From: Chloroflexota bacterium
Lineage (GTDB): Bacteria; Chloroflexota; UBA6077; JADZDV01
Reading direction: 5' to 3'
DNA length: 7,878 bases
Assembly: GCA_020850915.1 (NCBI GenBank)
Contig: JADZDV010000395.1
Coordinates: 1-7,878, forward strand
Part shown: one piece after another, positions 1 to 7,625 of the stretch
Numbering within the stretch: position 1 is the stretch's first letter
Layout of the letters: the number at the start of each line of letters is the position of its first letter
The notes under the pieces: generated by a model
The model's input: only the letters and a program-made list of their open reading frames with translations
Database searches by the model: none
What the model was told of the DNA's origin: nothing
Program-made: the position numbers and the translations under genes

Positions 1-1
1 C

Positions 2-1759
2 AACCTGGCGCTCGTCCTGACAGGGGCGATGGCGACCACGCTGTGCGTCGGCCTCGCGGCGAACGTCCTGGCCTGCTTGCGCCGGGTCCCGACGCCGCGG
101 CGGGCTGACTGGGTCTTCGGTCTGCTGGCCGGGTTCCTGGTGATGGTGGCCGGCAACCTTGACGGTCCGCTGGAGATCCTGGCGGCGCGCGGGTTCAACC
201 CCCCCGGGTTCTGGGGCGCCGTCGGGATCAAGAACCTGAAGGCTGCGCCGTCCGGCAACTGGCTGCCTGTCGACGGAGGCTGGTGGTGGCACGGCTCTCG
301 AGTGATCCCGACGATTCAGCCCGACGGGATCACCGAGTTCCCGTACTTCTCCTTTCTGCTGGGGGACCTCCATCCGCACTTCACCGCGCTCGCGCTCGAC
401 CTGCTGGTCCTGGCGTTGGTGCTGGCGCTGCTGCTGGAAGGCACGCCGCGCACGGACTGGCCCTGGCGGATCGTCTCAGGACTGGCGCTGGGCGTGCTGA
501 TCGCGGCGAACACCTGGGACGTGGCGACGTTCTGGCTGCTGTTCGGCGTTGCCAGCGCCCTGGTGCTGTGGCGCGCAGCGGGCGACTGGCGGATCGGGTG
601 GCGCGTCCTGGGACCAAGCCTCTGGCCGATCGGCATCGCCATCGCCGGCTACTTCCCGTACTTCATCGGCTATAGCTCACAGCGACTCGGGCTGGCGTTC
701 GTGACGAGCGGCTTCACACCGCTGGTCTCAGTGGGCATCATCTTCGGACCGATGCTCGCGCTCTGTCTGCTGCTGGTCCTTCGACCGGCGGTCGAGGGAC
801 GGGGCGTGGGCGCCGCGGCGATCCGGCCTGTCCTGGTGAGCGTGATGGTGGCTATCATCCTGCTCGCGGCCGGTCGTCAGACGCTCGCCGTGGCGGCCGG
901 ACTGCTCGGCCTGCTGCTCGTTCGGGCCTGGGGGGCGCTCCGGTCGTGGTCCCGGGCCGATGGGGAGGCCGGACGCTCGGTGAGGTCGGGTGGCACGGCC
1001 CCGGCCGAGGCGGCGCTCGTTTACAGCTACCTGCTGGCGGGGCTTGGCGTGGCGATTGTCGCGGCCGTTGAGGTGATCTACATTCGCGACGTGTTTGGCA
1101 CCCGGATGAACACGGTCTTCAAGTTCTACTACCACGCGTGGGTGCTGCTGGGACTCGCCGGGGCCGTCGCGGCCGGCCTCTGGTGTCTCAGGACCGACTG
1201 GAGCTGGCGACCCGCGACGGCCCGCGTGCTGGCCGGCGGCCTGACCGCGACTGTTGTGGGGCTGGGGCTGGTGTACCCAGTCGCGAGCACGATGTCGAAG
1301 TCGAGCGGCTACCGCCAGCCGACGCTGGACGGAATGGCGTTCCTGAGTCGAGCCCGGCCGGGCGAGGCGGAGGCGATCCGCTGGCTCTCCAGCCAGGCGG
1401 GGCGGCCGGTCGTGCTGGAGGCGGTGGGGCCGGCGTACTCGGAGTTCGCGCGGGTGGCGACCTTCAGCGGCCTGCCGACGGTGCTGGGCTGGGACAACCA
1501 CGAGAGCCAGTGGCGCGGGCCGCTGGTGGAGTTCGCGAAGCGCAAGCAGGACGTCGAGACGATCTACCGCCGGGGTGATGCGGAGACCGCCTTGCCGATC
1601 CTCCAGCGCTATGGCGTACGCTACGTCTTCGTCGGTGGTCTGGAGCGCGAGGCGTACGGCCGTGACGTCGAGTCGCGGTTCGCCCGCTGGCTCGAGCCGG
1701 TCTTCCGACGGGAAGGGGTGGCTGTGTTCGTGGTCCCTTCGGTCGGGGGAGAGACGTGA
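2..1759 (+). CDS. DUF2298 (Chlor_Arch_YYY) polytopic membrane protein, 5'-partial
   Basis: The frame is open from base 2, before the first in-frame ATG at 29, and the translation upstream of that ATG is already a membrane segment. The gene therefore starts off the window, and 585 residues are visible. Family motifs seen are EFPYFSFLLGDLHPHF (nt 335-382), NTWD (509-520), RMNTVFKFYYHAW (1103-1141) and LGWDNHESQWRG (1484-1519). These match the DUF2298/Chlor_Arch_YYY family (TIGR03662), large membrane proteins of unproven function that I recall being grouped with GT-C glycosyltransferases. Many hydrophobic segments run to about nt 1290. The last ~150 residues are soluble and probably extracytoplasmic, including a YGVRYVFVGGLER stretch. 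The missing N-terminus would normally add another one to two hundred residues or more. The stop overlaps the next start by 4 nt (GTGA), so the two genes are probably cotranscribed and coupled. A role in sugar transfer is inference from family and neighbours. Confidence 0.9.
   Translation, partial: NLALVLTGAMATTLCVGLAANVLACLRRVPTPRRADWVFGLLAGFLVMVAGNLDGPLEILAARGFNPPGFWGAVGIKNLKAAPSGNWLPVDGGWWWHGSRVIPTIQPDGITEFPYFSFLLGDLHPHFTALALDLLVLALVLALLLEGTPRTDWPWRIVSGLALGVLIAANTWDVATFWLLFGVASALVLWRAAGDWRIGWRVLGPSLWPIGIAIAGYFPYFIGYSSQRLGLAFVTSGFTPLVSVGIIFGPMLALCLLLVLRPAVEGRGVGAAAIRPVLVSVMVAIILLAAGRQTLAVAAGLLGLLLVRAWGALRSWSRADGEAGRSVRSGGTAPAEAALVYSYLLAGLGVAIVAAVEVIYIRDVFGTRMNTVFKFYYHAWVLLGLAGAVAAGLWCLRTDWSWRPATARVLAGGLTATVVGLGLVYPVASTMSKSSGYRQPTLDGMAFLSRARPGEAEAIRWLSSQAGRPVVLEAVGPAYSEFARVATFSGLPTVLGWDNHESQWRGPLVEFAKRKQDVETIYRRGDAETALPILQRYGVRYVFVGGLEREAYGRDVESRFARWLEPVFRREGVAVFVVPSVGGET
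1745..1751 (+). promoter_or_regulatory. Shine-Dalgarno site for the GTG start at 1756
   Basis: GGGGGAG lies 4 nt before GTG 1756, inside the last codons of the upstream gene. With the GTGA stop/start overlap it fixes this start and implies translational coupling. Confidence 0.6.
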
Positions 1760-3426
1760 GCATCGCGCGGGCTGAGCGGTTCACGCTGGTCGTGGGCAGC
1801 GGTGGCTGGACGATACCGGGCACCGCCGTGGTCGCGGGGGGACTGCTGGCCGTAGCGTTCGCGCTGCGCTTCTTCGGGCTGGGCGAGCTGCCGCTCTCGC
1901 CTGGCGAGGCCGCGCGCGCGCTCGAGGCGCGGTCGCTCAACCTGGCAACGCACGCCGCCTACAGCGGCGCGCCGCTTGTGGTGAACCTGATGTCAGCCTG
2001 GTTCGTCCTCTTCTCCCAGGGAGACGGTCAGGCGCGGGCGCCGCTGGCGCTTGCCGGCGTGGCGCTCTGTCTCACGCCGTGGCTCTACCGGCCCTGGATC
2101 GGCCGCGCCGGCGCGGCGGTGGTGGGGGCCGTCCTGGTCGTCTCGCCGATGGGCGTGCTGGCGTCGCGCACTGTGGACGGCGCCGCTCTGGCGGCGCTGG
2201 CGCTCTCGGTTGGCGTTGCCTCAGCACTTCGTGCCTGCCGAGACGACGAGCCGCGCTGGCTCATCGTGCTCGGCGTGTCGCTGGCGATCGGGCTGGGGAC
2301 GGGGGTGGACTTCCTGGGGGCCGCCCTCGCGGCCGTGCTGGGCGCGTCGCTGTGCCCGCCCGTGCGCTCGCTCGTGAGCGGGCCGGACTCGAAGCGCTGG
2401 GCGATCCGAGCGGTGGTCGTCGCCCTGCTGACCGCGATCGTCCTGGACACCCGCTTTCTGACCAGGCCGCCGGGTCTGTACGCCGGACTGATCGGTCCGC
2501 TGCCCGCCTGGCTGGGCGGCATCAGTCTGACCCGTCGGGCGCTGGGGCCGCTGTTGCTCGGCCTCGCCCACGAGCCGCTCCTGCTCGTGCTGGCGGTGGC
2601 TGGCGCCGTCAGCGCATGCCGGACGCCGTTCGGCCGCTTCCTGGGGTGCTGGTCGCTGCTGGCTCTCCTGCTCGGTGGGATCGGACCGGGCTCCGTGCTG
2701 GCGACGATCGCGACGGCGATCGTGCCACTGGCGCTGCTGGCGGGCTGCAGCGCCACGCGTCTGGTCCGGCTGGCGCCGCTGGGTCGGTCTGGCGTCCTGA
2801 CGGCAGCGATCTGCCTGCTGGTGCCGCTGATCTGGCTGGTGCTGGCACTGAATCTCGCGCCTCGCGACGGTCCGCTGCCGTTCACGCCGCTGCTCCTGGC
2901 ACTGGCCATCGCCATCGTCGTCGTACTCGTGGCGAGCAGTTGGCTGAGGCTGAACGAGGTGGGAGTGGCGGTCATCGGCGCGTTGCTCTTCGGACTGGGG
3001 ATCGTCCAGGGCAGTCTGCTCGGCCGGCTGGACTTTGGCGGCTTCGAGCGGGGCGCGCCGATCTTCGGGACGGAGGCAGCCCGCCCAGAGCTGCGAGTGT
3101 TCGAACAGCAGGCGCGCGACTGGTGGCGTCAGGAGCCGACCGTCCCGATAGAAGTCGACGCGTCGCTCCGGCCGGTGGTCGAGTGGTCGCTGCGGGACGG
3201 GCCGCCGGTCCGCTGGATCCAGTCGGCGCCGGTGAATCCCGCGAGGTCGCTGCTGGGTGATGCCCTGGCTGGCGCGCGTCCCGAGGGCCGCTGGGTGCGA
3301 GTGGTGGTCGCCGAGCGCTACGGCGGCGGGCTGGAGGACCTGAAGCCGCGGACCCTGTGGAGCTGGCTGGCTCAGCGGCAACCGCTGATGAAGTCTGTCT
3401 CCGATGCTATACTGTACACGCGCTGA
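1756..3426 (+). CDS. Divergent Agl23/TIGR03663-like GT-C membrane protein lacking signature residues
   Basis: This encodes 556 aa from a GTG start supported by the 4-nt overlap and a strong SD. There are about 12 hydrophobic segments (first ~22-40, last ~400-420), then a soluble tail of ~130 residues. By eye it aligns with the 3478-6495 product. LRFFGLGELPLSPGEA (37-52) matches LRIHRLGERALHHDES there, R94 matches R106, and ASR (136-138) matches FSR (148-150). In the tail, VVEWSLRD matches PFEWYLRD, and LWSWLAQRQPL...ILYTR matches LLQYILYREPL...YLFVRK. The usual acidic DE of the first loop is GE here (G50-E51), HGP is replaced by SGAP (70-73), and the RED after the second Arg is TVD (139-141). 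I infer a paralogue that has lost or changed catalysis, perhaps a partner subunit of the neighbour. It could also be a functional GT-C enzyme with a different donor. The membrane-protein call is firm; the paralogue call is moderate. Confidence 0.8.
   Translation: MSIARAERFTLVVGSGGWTIPGTAVVAGGLLAVAFALRFFGLGELPLSPGEAARALEARSLNLATHAAYSGAPLVVNLMSAWFVLFSQGDGQARAPLALAGVALCLTPWLYRPWIGRAGAAVVGAVLVVSPMGVLASRTVDGAALAALALSVGVASALRACRDDEPRWLIVLGVSLAIGLGTGVDFLGAALAAVLGASLCPPVRSLVSGPDSKRWAIRAVVVALLTAIVLDTRFLTRPPGLYAGLIGPLPAWLGGISLTRRALGPLLLGLAHEPLLLVLAVAGAVSACRTPFGRFLGCWSLLALLLGGIGPGSVLATIATAIVPLALLAGCSATRLVRLAPLGRSGVLTAAICLLVPLIWLVLALNLAPRDGPLPFTPLLLALAIAIVVVLVASSWLRLNEVGVAVIGALLFGLGIVQGSLLGRLDFGGFERGAPIFGTEAARPELRVFEQQARDWWRQEPTVPIEVDASLRPVVEWSLRDGPPVRWIQSAPVNPARSLLGDALAGARPEGRWVRVVVAERYGGGLEDLKPRTLWSWLAQRQPLMKSVSDAILYTR
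3385..3413 (+). promoter_or_regulatory. Candidate extended -10 promoter for the Agl23-NHL gene
   Basis: TATACT (3408-3413, 5/6 to TATAAT) is preceded by TGC (3405-3407), giving an extended -10. A weak -35, CTGATG (3385-3390, 3/6), sits 17 nt upstream. It lies inside the last codons of the preceding gene, so the base choice is also constrained by coding. A start near 3420 would give a leader of about 58 nt containing both hairpins listed below. Confidence 0.35.
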
Positions 3427-3438
3427 CGCACCGTCAGC
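3422..3438 (+). other. 7-bp hairpin overlapping the upstream stop codon
   Basis: GCTGACG (3422-3428) and CGTCAGC (3432-3438) form a perfect 7-bp stem with a 3-nt loop. The stem contains the TGA stop of the preceding gene (3424-3426). No T-run follows, so it does not look like a classical intrinsic terminator. It could slow ribosomes or protect the mRNA end; the function is unknown. Confidence 0.35.
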
Positions 3439-3441
3439 AGC

Positions 3442-3462
3442 AGCCCCGGCCATCGCGGGGCT
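3442..3462 (+). other. Second GC-rich hairpin before the Agl23-NHL start
   Basis: AGCCCCG (3442-3448) pairs with CGGGGCT (3456-3462) across a 7-nt loop. It ends 6 nt before the GGAG ribosome-binding site (3469-3472) of the ATG at 3478. GC-rich DNA gives such stems by chance fairly often. The pairing with the first hairpin in a 51-nt gap is what makes it worth listing. Confidence 0.3.
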
Positions 3463-3477
3463 TGGCGTGGAGCGCTA

Positions 3478-6400
3478 ATGGCCCAGGTCGCGGACCGAGT
3501 GGCCTCGCGGCCCGAGCCCGAGCCAATCGAGCCCCAACCGACGCGCGAATTCGGGCTCGTCCTTCGGCCGTACCCGCTGGTCTTCGTCGCCCTGGTTGTC
3601 GTCGGCTTCCTGCTGCGGATCCACCGTCTCGGCGAGCGGGCGCTGCACCACGACGAGAGCCTTCACGCGGTCTACTCGTGGTACCTGTACGTCGGTCGCG
3701 GCTACGTCCACGACCCGATGATGCACGGACCGTGGCAGTTCCACTGGACGGCGCTGATCTACTTCCTGTTCGGGGACAGCGACTTCACTGCGCGTCTGGC
3801 GCCGGTGCTCTTTGGCACGGCGCTGATCTCCTTCCCGTACTTTCTGCGCCACGAACTGGGCAAGACCGGCGCGGTCATCGCGTCGATCCTGCTGACCGTC
3901 TCGTCGCCATTCCTCTACTTCTCTCGGTTCGCGCGTGAGGACATCTACGCCGCCACGTGGACCATGCTGATCGTCGTCGGGTTGTTTGGCGTCTTCCGAA
4001 CGCGGCAGCGGAGCTGGTTCTACCTGGCGGCCTTCGGGTTTGCCGGGGCGTTCGCCACCAAGGAGTCGATCTACCTCACGTCGGTGATCTTCCTGGGGGC
4101 GCTGTTCGTGCTGAGCGCGCCGGTGCTGGCACCGGCCCTGAGCCGCCGGCTGGTGGAGAGGCCGCCAGGCTCCCGACTCGGCGAGCTGCTGGTGGCATGG
4201 GTCAGCATCGGCGACCAGGTCACCGGGGCGATCCGGGCGTACCCGCTGAGCGTCTGGCTGAAGTCGATCGCGCTGGTGGTCGGCTTCTGCGCCGTGCTGT
4301 TCACGACGTTCTTTACGAACATGGGCGACCCCTGGAACTGTCTTGTCGGTCAGAACCGGAAGTGCACGCCCGGTGGCCTGTGGACGGGCACGGTGGGGGC
4401 GCTGACGTACTGGATCGACCAGCACGATGTCCAGCGAGGCGGGCAGCCCTGGTTCTACTACCTGCTGCTGTTGCCGCTCTACGAACTTTTCACGCTGACA
4501 CTGGCGGCGTGTGGCTCGATCTTCTGGCTGCGCGGACGCCGCACGCTGTTCTTCTGGTTCTGCCTGTTCTGGTTTACGGGCGCGCTGGCCATCTACTCCT
4601 ATGCGGGCGAGAAGATGCCGTGGCTGCTGGTGCATATCAGCTCGCCGCTTACTCTGCTGGCGGGGATGGGCTTCGGCGCATGGCTCGAGCGGCTCGACCT
4701 GCACCGGCTGCGCCGCGCGCCCACCCTGTGGGTGTGGGGTCTCGGCCTGCTTGGCCTGGCCACGATCGTGGCAGGGGCCGCGCTTGGCGCGGTCGGCTCG
4801 CTGACGCAGCTCGAGCGGCAGACGTGGGTCCTCGAACGGGCCGGGATGCTCGTCGCGTTGCTGGGGATCATTGGCGGGATCTTCTACATCTGGCGTCGCT
4901 ATCCCGAATCGCTGGTGGGCGCTGGACTGACGCTGTCGGTGCTGACCGCGCTGGCGGTCTTTCACGTCCACACGAGCTGGGAAGTAACCTACGCGCACGG
5001 CGACATCCCGGTCGAGATGCTGGTGTACGTCCAGTCGTCGCCGGACGTGCCGCTGACGGTTCAGGAGATCGAGCGGATCGGTTTCCAGACGGGGCAGGGC
5101 AAGAACCTGAAGATTCTGATGGATAACGGCTACAACGAGCGGGGTGAGGTCCACGAGGCGATCTCGTGGCCGTTCGAGTGGTATCTGCGCGACTACAAGA
5201 ACCGGCGCTACTTCAGCCGGACGTTCGCGTCCGACATCAACCTGGCCGAGTACCCGGTCATTCTGGTGATGGGGCCCAACCTCGGCCCGATCCGTGACAA
5301 GCTGGGAGACTACAACGGGCAGAAGTACCGCCTGAACTGGTGGTATCCGGAGGACTACAAAGGCCTGGCCGCCGACAGCAGCGAAGGCGGGCTGTTCGGG
5401 ATCAAGTGGAAGACGATCTGGAACGGATTGACGGACCCGGTGAACCGGGCCAGGCTGCTCCAGTACATCCTGTACCGCGAACCGCTCCAGCCGCTGGGAG
5501 CGCGCGAGTACTACCTGTTTGTCCGGAAGGAGGTCCCGCCGCTCGGCCCCGCGCCAGGCTCGCTCCGATCCGCGCCGTCGGCACGAGCGATCTCCAACGC
5601 GCCGCGCGTTGGGACGCTGGTTTCGCGACCGGACGGCAGCGCGCTGTTCGGACGGTCGGCAGACGGCACCTCGCTGCTCGTCGATCCGAAGGGCGTCGCG
5701 GTGGGGCCGGACGGTCGGGTGTACGTGGCGGAAGCGGGGGCGCACCGGGTGACGGGCTTCAATCCGGACGGCTCGATCGCGCTGACGATCGGGCGGCAGG
5801 GCGCGAACGACGGCGAGTTCAACGAGCCGTGGGGCGTGGCCGTCGCGGCGAATGGAGACGTGTACGTGGCGGACACCTGGAACCACAGGATCGAGAAGTT
5901 CGACCGGACCGGCAAGCTCCTGTTGAAGTGGGGCTCGTTCGCAGACACCAGGGGGCAGGTGAACGACAGGCCGGGCCAGTTCTGGGGCCCGCGCGACATT
6001 GCCATTGGGCCGGATGGGTCGGTCTACATCTCGGACACGGGCAACAAGCGCGTACAGGTGTTCGACGACCAGGGCCGGTTCCTACGGTCGTTCGGCGGTG
6101 AGGGAGCCGACCCCGGCAAGTTCCGCGAGCCGGTTGGGCTCGCCTTCGCGGGCTCGGACCTGCTGGTAGCGGACACCTGGAACAACCGTATCCAGCGGCT
6201 CGATCCGACGGGCAAGCCGCTGGCGCAGTATCCGTTCAGCGGCTGGGAGGGCCAGGCAACGTCGAACAAGCCGTACCTCGCGACAGATCGCCAGGGCCGG
6301 ATCCTGGCGGCGGTCCCGAACAGAGGGACGTTGATCGTCCTCAACGCCGATGGCACGCCAGCCGCCACGCTTCAGGTCACGGCCGGGGCTGGCACGGGCC

Positions 6401-6495
6401 AGCCGGTCGGGGTCGCGATGGACCCGGACGCTGGCCAGGTCTACGCCGCGGACAGCACCGGCGGCGTGGTTGTCCGGCAACCTCTCCAACGATAG
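3478..6495 (+). CDS. Agl23/TIGR03663-type GT-C membrane protein fused to a six-bladed NHL propeller
   Basis: This encodes 1005 aa. ATG 3478 has GGAG 5 nt upstream. Residues ~35-495 are polytopic membrane sequence of the TIGR03663 family, called flippase activity-associated protein Agl23 in current annotation and distantly similar to PMT mannosyltransferases. Its hallmarks are present: acidic DE in the first loop (H57-H58-D59-E60), HGP (83-85), R106, R150 with RED (153-155), YWIDQH (311-316) with QPW (323-325), and EKMPW (378-382). A loop Cys pair (C288, C296) could form a disulfide. Residues ~497-685 are a soluble domain with the WPFEWYLRDY motif (564-573). After a Pro/Ala/Ser-rich linker, six NHL blades fill 737-1005. 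About half the protein is thus probably extracytoplasmic. It probably transfers a lipid-linked sugar to a surface acceptor, with the propeller binding target or partner; that is inference, since the family's reaction is unproven. The preceding gene is a likely paralogue. Confidence 0.9.
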   Translation: MAQVADRVASRPEPEPIEPQPTREFGLVLRPYPLVFVALVVVGFLLRIHRLGERALHHDESLHAVYSWYLYVGRGYVHDPMMHGPWQFHWTALIYFLFGDSDFTARLAPVLFGTALISFPYFLRHELGKTGAVIASILLTVSSPFLYFSRFAREDIYAATWTMLIVVGLFGVFRTRQRSWFYLAAFGFAGAFATKESIYLTSVIFLGALFVLSAPVLAPALSRRLVERPPGSRLGELLVAWVSIGDQVTGAIRAYPLSVWLKSIALVVGFCAVLFTTFFTNMGDPWNCLVGQNRKCTPGGLWTGTVGALTYWIDQHDVQRGGQPWFYYLLLLPLYELFTLTLAACGSIFWLRGRRTLFFWFCLFWFTGALAIYSYAGEKMPWLLVHISSPLTLLAGMGFGAWLERLDLHRLRRAPTLWVWGLGLLGLATIVAGAALGAVGSLTQLERQTWVLERAGMLVALLGIIGGIFYIWRRYPESLVGAGLTLSVLTALAVFHVHTSWEVTYAHGDIPVEMLVYVQSSPDVPLTVQEIERIGFQTGQGKNLKILMDNGYNERGEVHEAISWPFEWYLRDYKNRRYFSRTFASDINLAEYPVILVMGPNLGPIRDKLGDYNGQKYRLNWWYPEDYKGLAADSSEGGLFGIKWKTIWNGLTDPVNRARLLQYILYREPLQPLGAREYYLFVRKEVPPLGPAPGSLRSAPSARAISNAPRVGTLVSRPDGSALFGRSADGTSLLVDPKGVAVGPDGRVYVAEAGAHRVTGFNPDGSIALTIGRQGANDGEFNEPWGVAVAANGDVYVADTWNHRIEKFDRTGKLLLKWGSFADTRGQVNDRPGQFWGPRDIAIGPDGSVYISDTGNKRVQVFDDQGRFLRSFGGEGADPGKFREPVGLAFAGSDLLVADTWNNRIQRLDPTGKPLAQYPFSGWEGQATSNKPYLATDRQGRILAAVPNRGTLIVLNADGTPAATLQVTAGAGTGQPVGVAMDPDAGQVYAADSTGGVVVRQPLQR
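5686..6492 (+). repeat. Six NHL repeats (one beta-propeller) inside the Agl23-type gene
   Basis: Repeat units begin at residues 737, 784, 838, 885, 932 and 976, typically P-x-G-[VIL]-A followed by DG.[VL]Y[VI][AS]D. Blades 1-4 keep the NHL-like loop (GAHRV, WNHRI, GNKRV, WNNRI). Blades 5 and 6 have lost it (PNRGTLI, STGGVVV). Six units fit a closed six-bladed propeller. A 15-nt exact repeat, GCGGACACCTGGAAC, occurs at 5869-5883 and 6169-6183 in blades 2 and 4. Confidence 0.8.
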
Positions 6496-6522
6496 CGATC
6501 TCCTCAGGAGCGACCGATCACC

Positions 6523-6615
6523 GTGACCCACGAGAGCAGGCCGACCCTCTGCCCGGCTGCCGAGCGGACGCGGGCAGGTCGACGGGAATGCGATGTTCCG
6601 AGGCCAGGACGGTGA
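6523..6615 (+). CDS. Possible 30-codon leader ORF ahead of the flippase-like gene
   Basis: GTG 6523 opens 30 codons ending at TGA 6613-6615, giving an Arg-rich, hydrophilic peptide. Its stop overlaps the GTG at 6612 (GTGA), the same arrangement as at 1756. AGGAG at 6506-6510 precedes it, but at a long spacing of 12 nt. No known family is recognised, and a chance ORF in GC-rich DNA is quite possible. If translated, its likely role is coupling ribosomes to the downstream start. Confidence 0.2.
   Translation: MTHESRPTLCPAAERTRAGRRECDVPRPGR
6600..6603 (+). promoter_or_regulatory. Shine-Dalgarno site favouring the GTG start at 6612
   Basis: GAGG lies 8 nt before GTG 6612. The competing ATG at 6588 has only an AGG (6576-6578) 9 nt upstream. 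It would add eight hydrophilic residues using rare-looking codons (CGA, TGT, AGG) before the membrane domain. Confidence 0.35.
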
Positions 6616-7625
6616 CCCGTCCGCGGATGCTGCTCGGGGTGGCGATCAGCATCGCGCTGCTCGTGCTGGCGCTGCGGGCGATCGACCCGCGCGCCGTGGC
6701 CGCGTCGCTGGCGAACGCTAACTTCGTGTACCTCGTCCCGGCCGTGCTGGTCTACTTCGTCGGCGTGTGGCTGCGGGGTATTCGCTGGGGCATGCTGCTG
6801 GGGTGCTTTGCTACGCTGGCGCCCGCGCGCCTGTTTCGGGCCGTGGTCATCGGCTTCGCGGTCAACGATGTCACACCGTTTCGACTGGGCGAGGTTGCCC
6901 GGGCCTATCTCGTCAATCGCTGGGAGCGCGTGCCGGTGGCCGGGACGATGGCGACGATCGTGGTCGAGCGGCTGTTCGACGGGCTGACCCTGTGTGGCAC
7001 GCTGGCGATCGCCCGCCTCTGGATGCCGGAGAGCGTGCTGCTGAGCAGTGTGGCGGCGCTGGCCACGGCGATCTTCGTCGCGGGGATCGTCGGGGCGTAC
7101 GTGGCGGCGCTGTGGCCGTCGTTCGTGCTGCGACTGCTGCGATTGGTCCTCCGTCCCGCGCCACCTGCCCTGCGCGAGCGATTGCTCGGGCTGTTCGGAA
7201 CGTTCCTGGGTGGGCTCACGATCTTGCGCCGAGGTCGGCTCCTGCTGGTGACGAGCGTGCTCTCGAGTGGGGCCTGGGTGTGCGAGGCCGTCATGTACTA
7301 CATCGTGATGCTCGGCTTCGGCTTCAACGCTGGCTTCCTGTCCTCGCTGCTGGGGATGGTGGCCGCGAACTTCGGCTCTATGGTGCCGTCCGCGCCCGGC
7401 TACGTCGGGACGTTCGACGCGCCGCTGCAGACGATTCTGACCGAGCTGTTCGCGGTGGATCGGAATACAGCGACGGCCTACACCGGGCTGCTGCATTTGG
7501 CGCTGCTCGTGCCCGTCGTGTTGCTCGGGCTGTACTTCATCTGGCGAGAGGGGCTCTCGTTGGCGTTGCTCGCCGGCGCCAGGCCCGCGACCATGGCGAC
7601 GGCTGCAGACAGTCGGGCTGAGTGA
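6612..7625 (+). CDS. Flippase-like membrane protein, LPG_synthase_TM / AglD family
   Basis: This encodes 337 aa from GTG 6612, or 345 aa if the in-frame ATG at 6588 is used. It is strongly hydrophobic with about seven to eight membrane segments, the first at ~7-21. Signature stretches are WLRGIRW (53-59), NDVTPFRLGEVARAYL (85-100), VERLFD (118-123) and the C-terminal PSAPGYVGTFD (259-269). These are typical of the lysylphosphatidylglycerol synthase transmembrane family (Pfam LPG_synthase_TM, TIGR00374), which includes archaeal AglD and the flippase half of MprF. No MprF-type aminoacyltransferase domain is attached. Members are commonly thought to move lipid-linked substrates across the membrane or help transfer sugars. 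Between an Agl23-type gene and a UDP-glucose dehydrogenase, a role in handling polyprenyl-linked sugars for surface glycans is a reasonable inference, but the substrate is unknown. Confidence 0.88.
   Translation: MTRPRMLLGVAISIALLVLALRAIDPRAVAASLANANFVYLVPAVLVYFVGVWLRGIRWGMLLGCFATLAPARLFRAVVIGFAVNDVTPFRLGEVARAYLVNRWERVPVAGTMATIVVERLFDGLTLCGTLAIARLWMPESVLLSSVAALATAIFVAGIVGAYVAALWPSFVLRLLRLVLRPAPPALRERLLGLFGTFLGGLTILRRGRLLLVTSVLSSGAWVCEAVMYYIVMLGFGFNAGFLSSLLGMVAANFGSMVPSAPGYVGTFDAPLQTILTELFAVDRNTATAYTGLLHLALLVPVVLLGLYFIWREGLSLALLAGARPATMATAADSRAE

Noticed and set aside
29..1759. ATG at 29 as the true start of the DUF2298 gene
   Set aside because: The same frame is open and hydrophobic back to base 2. 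The family has a further N-terminal membrane region, so the gene runs in from outside the window.
2079..3260. 393-codon + strand frame inside the divergent paralogue
   Set aside because: It has low-complexity Arg/Gly/Ala composition in a shifted frame of a gene with coherent membrane segments and motifs, so it is a GC-bias shadow.
3475..5886. 803-codon open frame on the - strand opposite the Agl23-NHL gene
   Set aside because: Its translation is rich in Arg, Gln, Pro, His and Asp with no membrane or domain pattern, as expected for the antisense shadow of a GC-rich gene. The + strand frame carries clear family motifs.
6500..6510. CTCCT-C-AGGAG dyad after the Agl23-NHL stop
   Set aside because: A single-base centre cannot form a stable hairpin loop, and 5-bp arms are expected by chance. 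At most it overlaps the weak AGGAG ahead of the short ORF.
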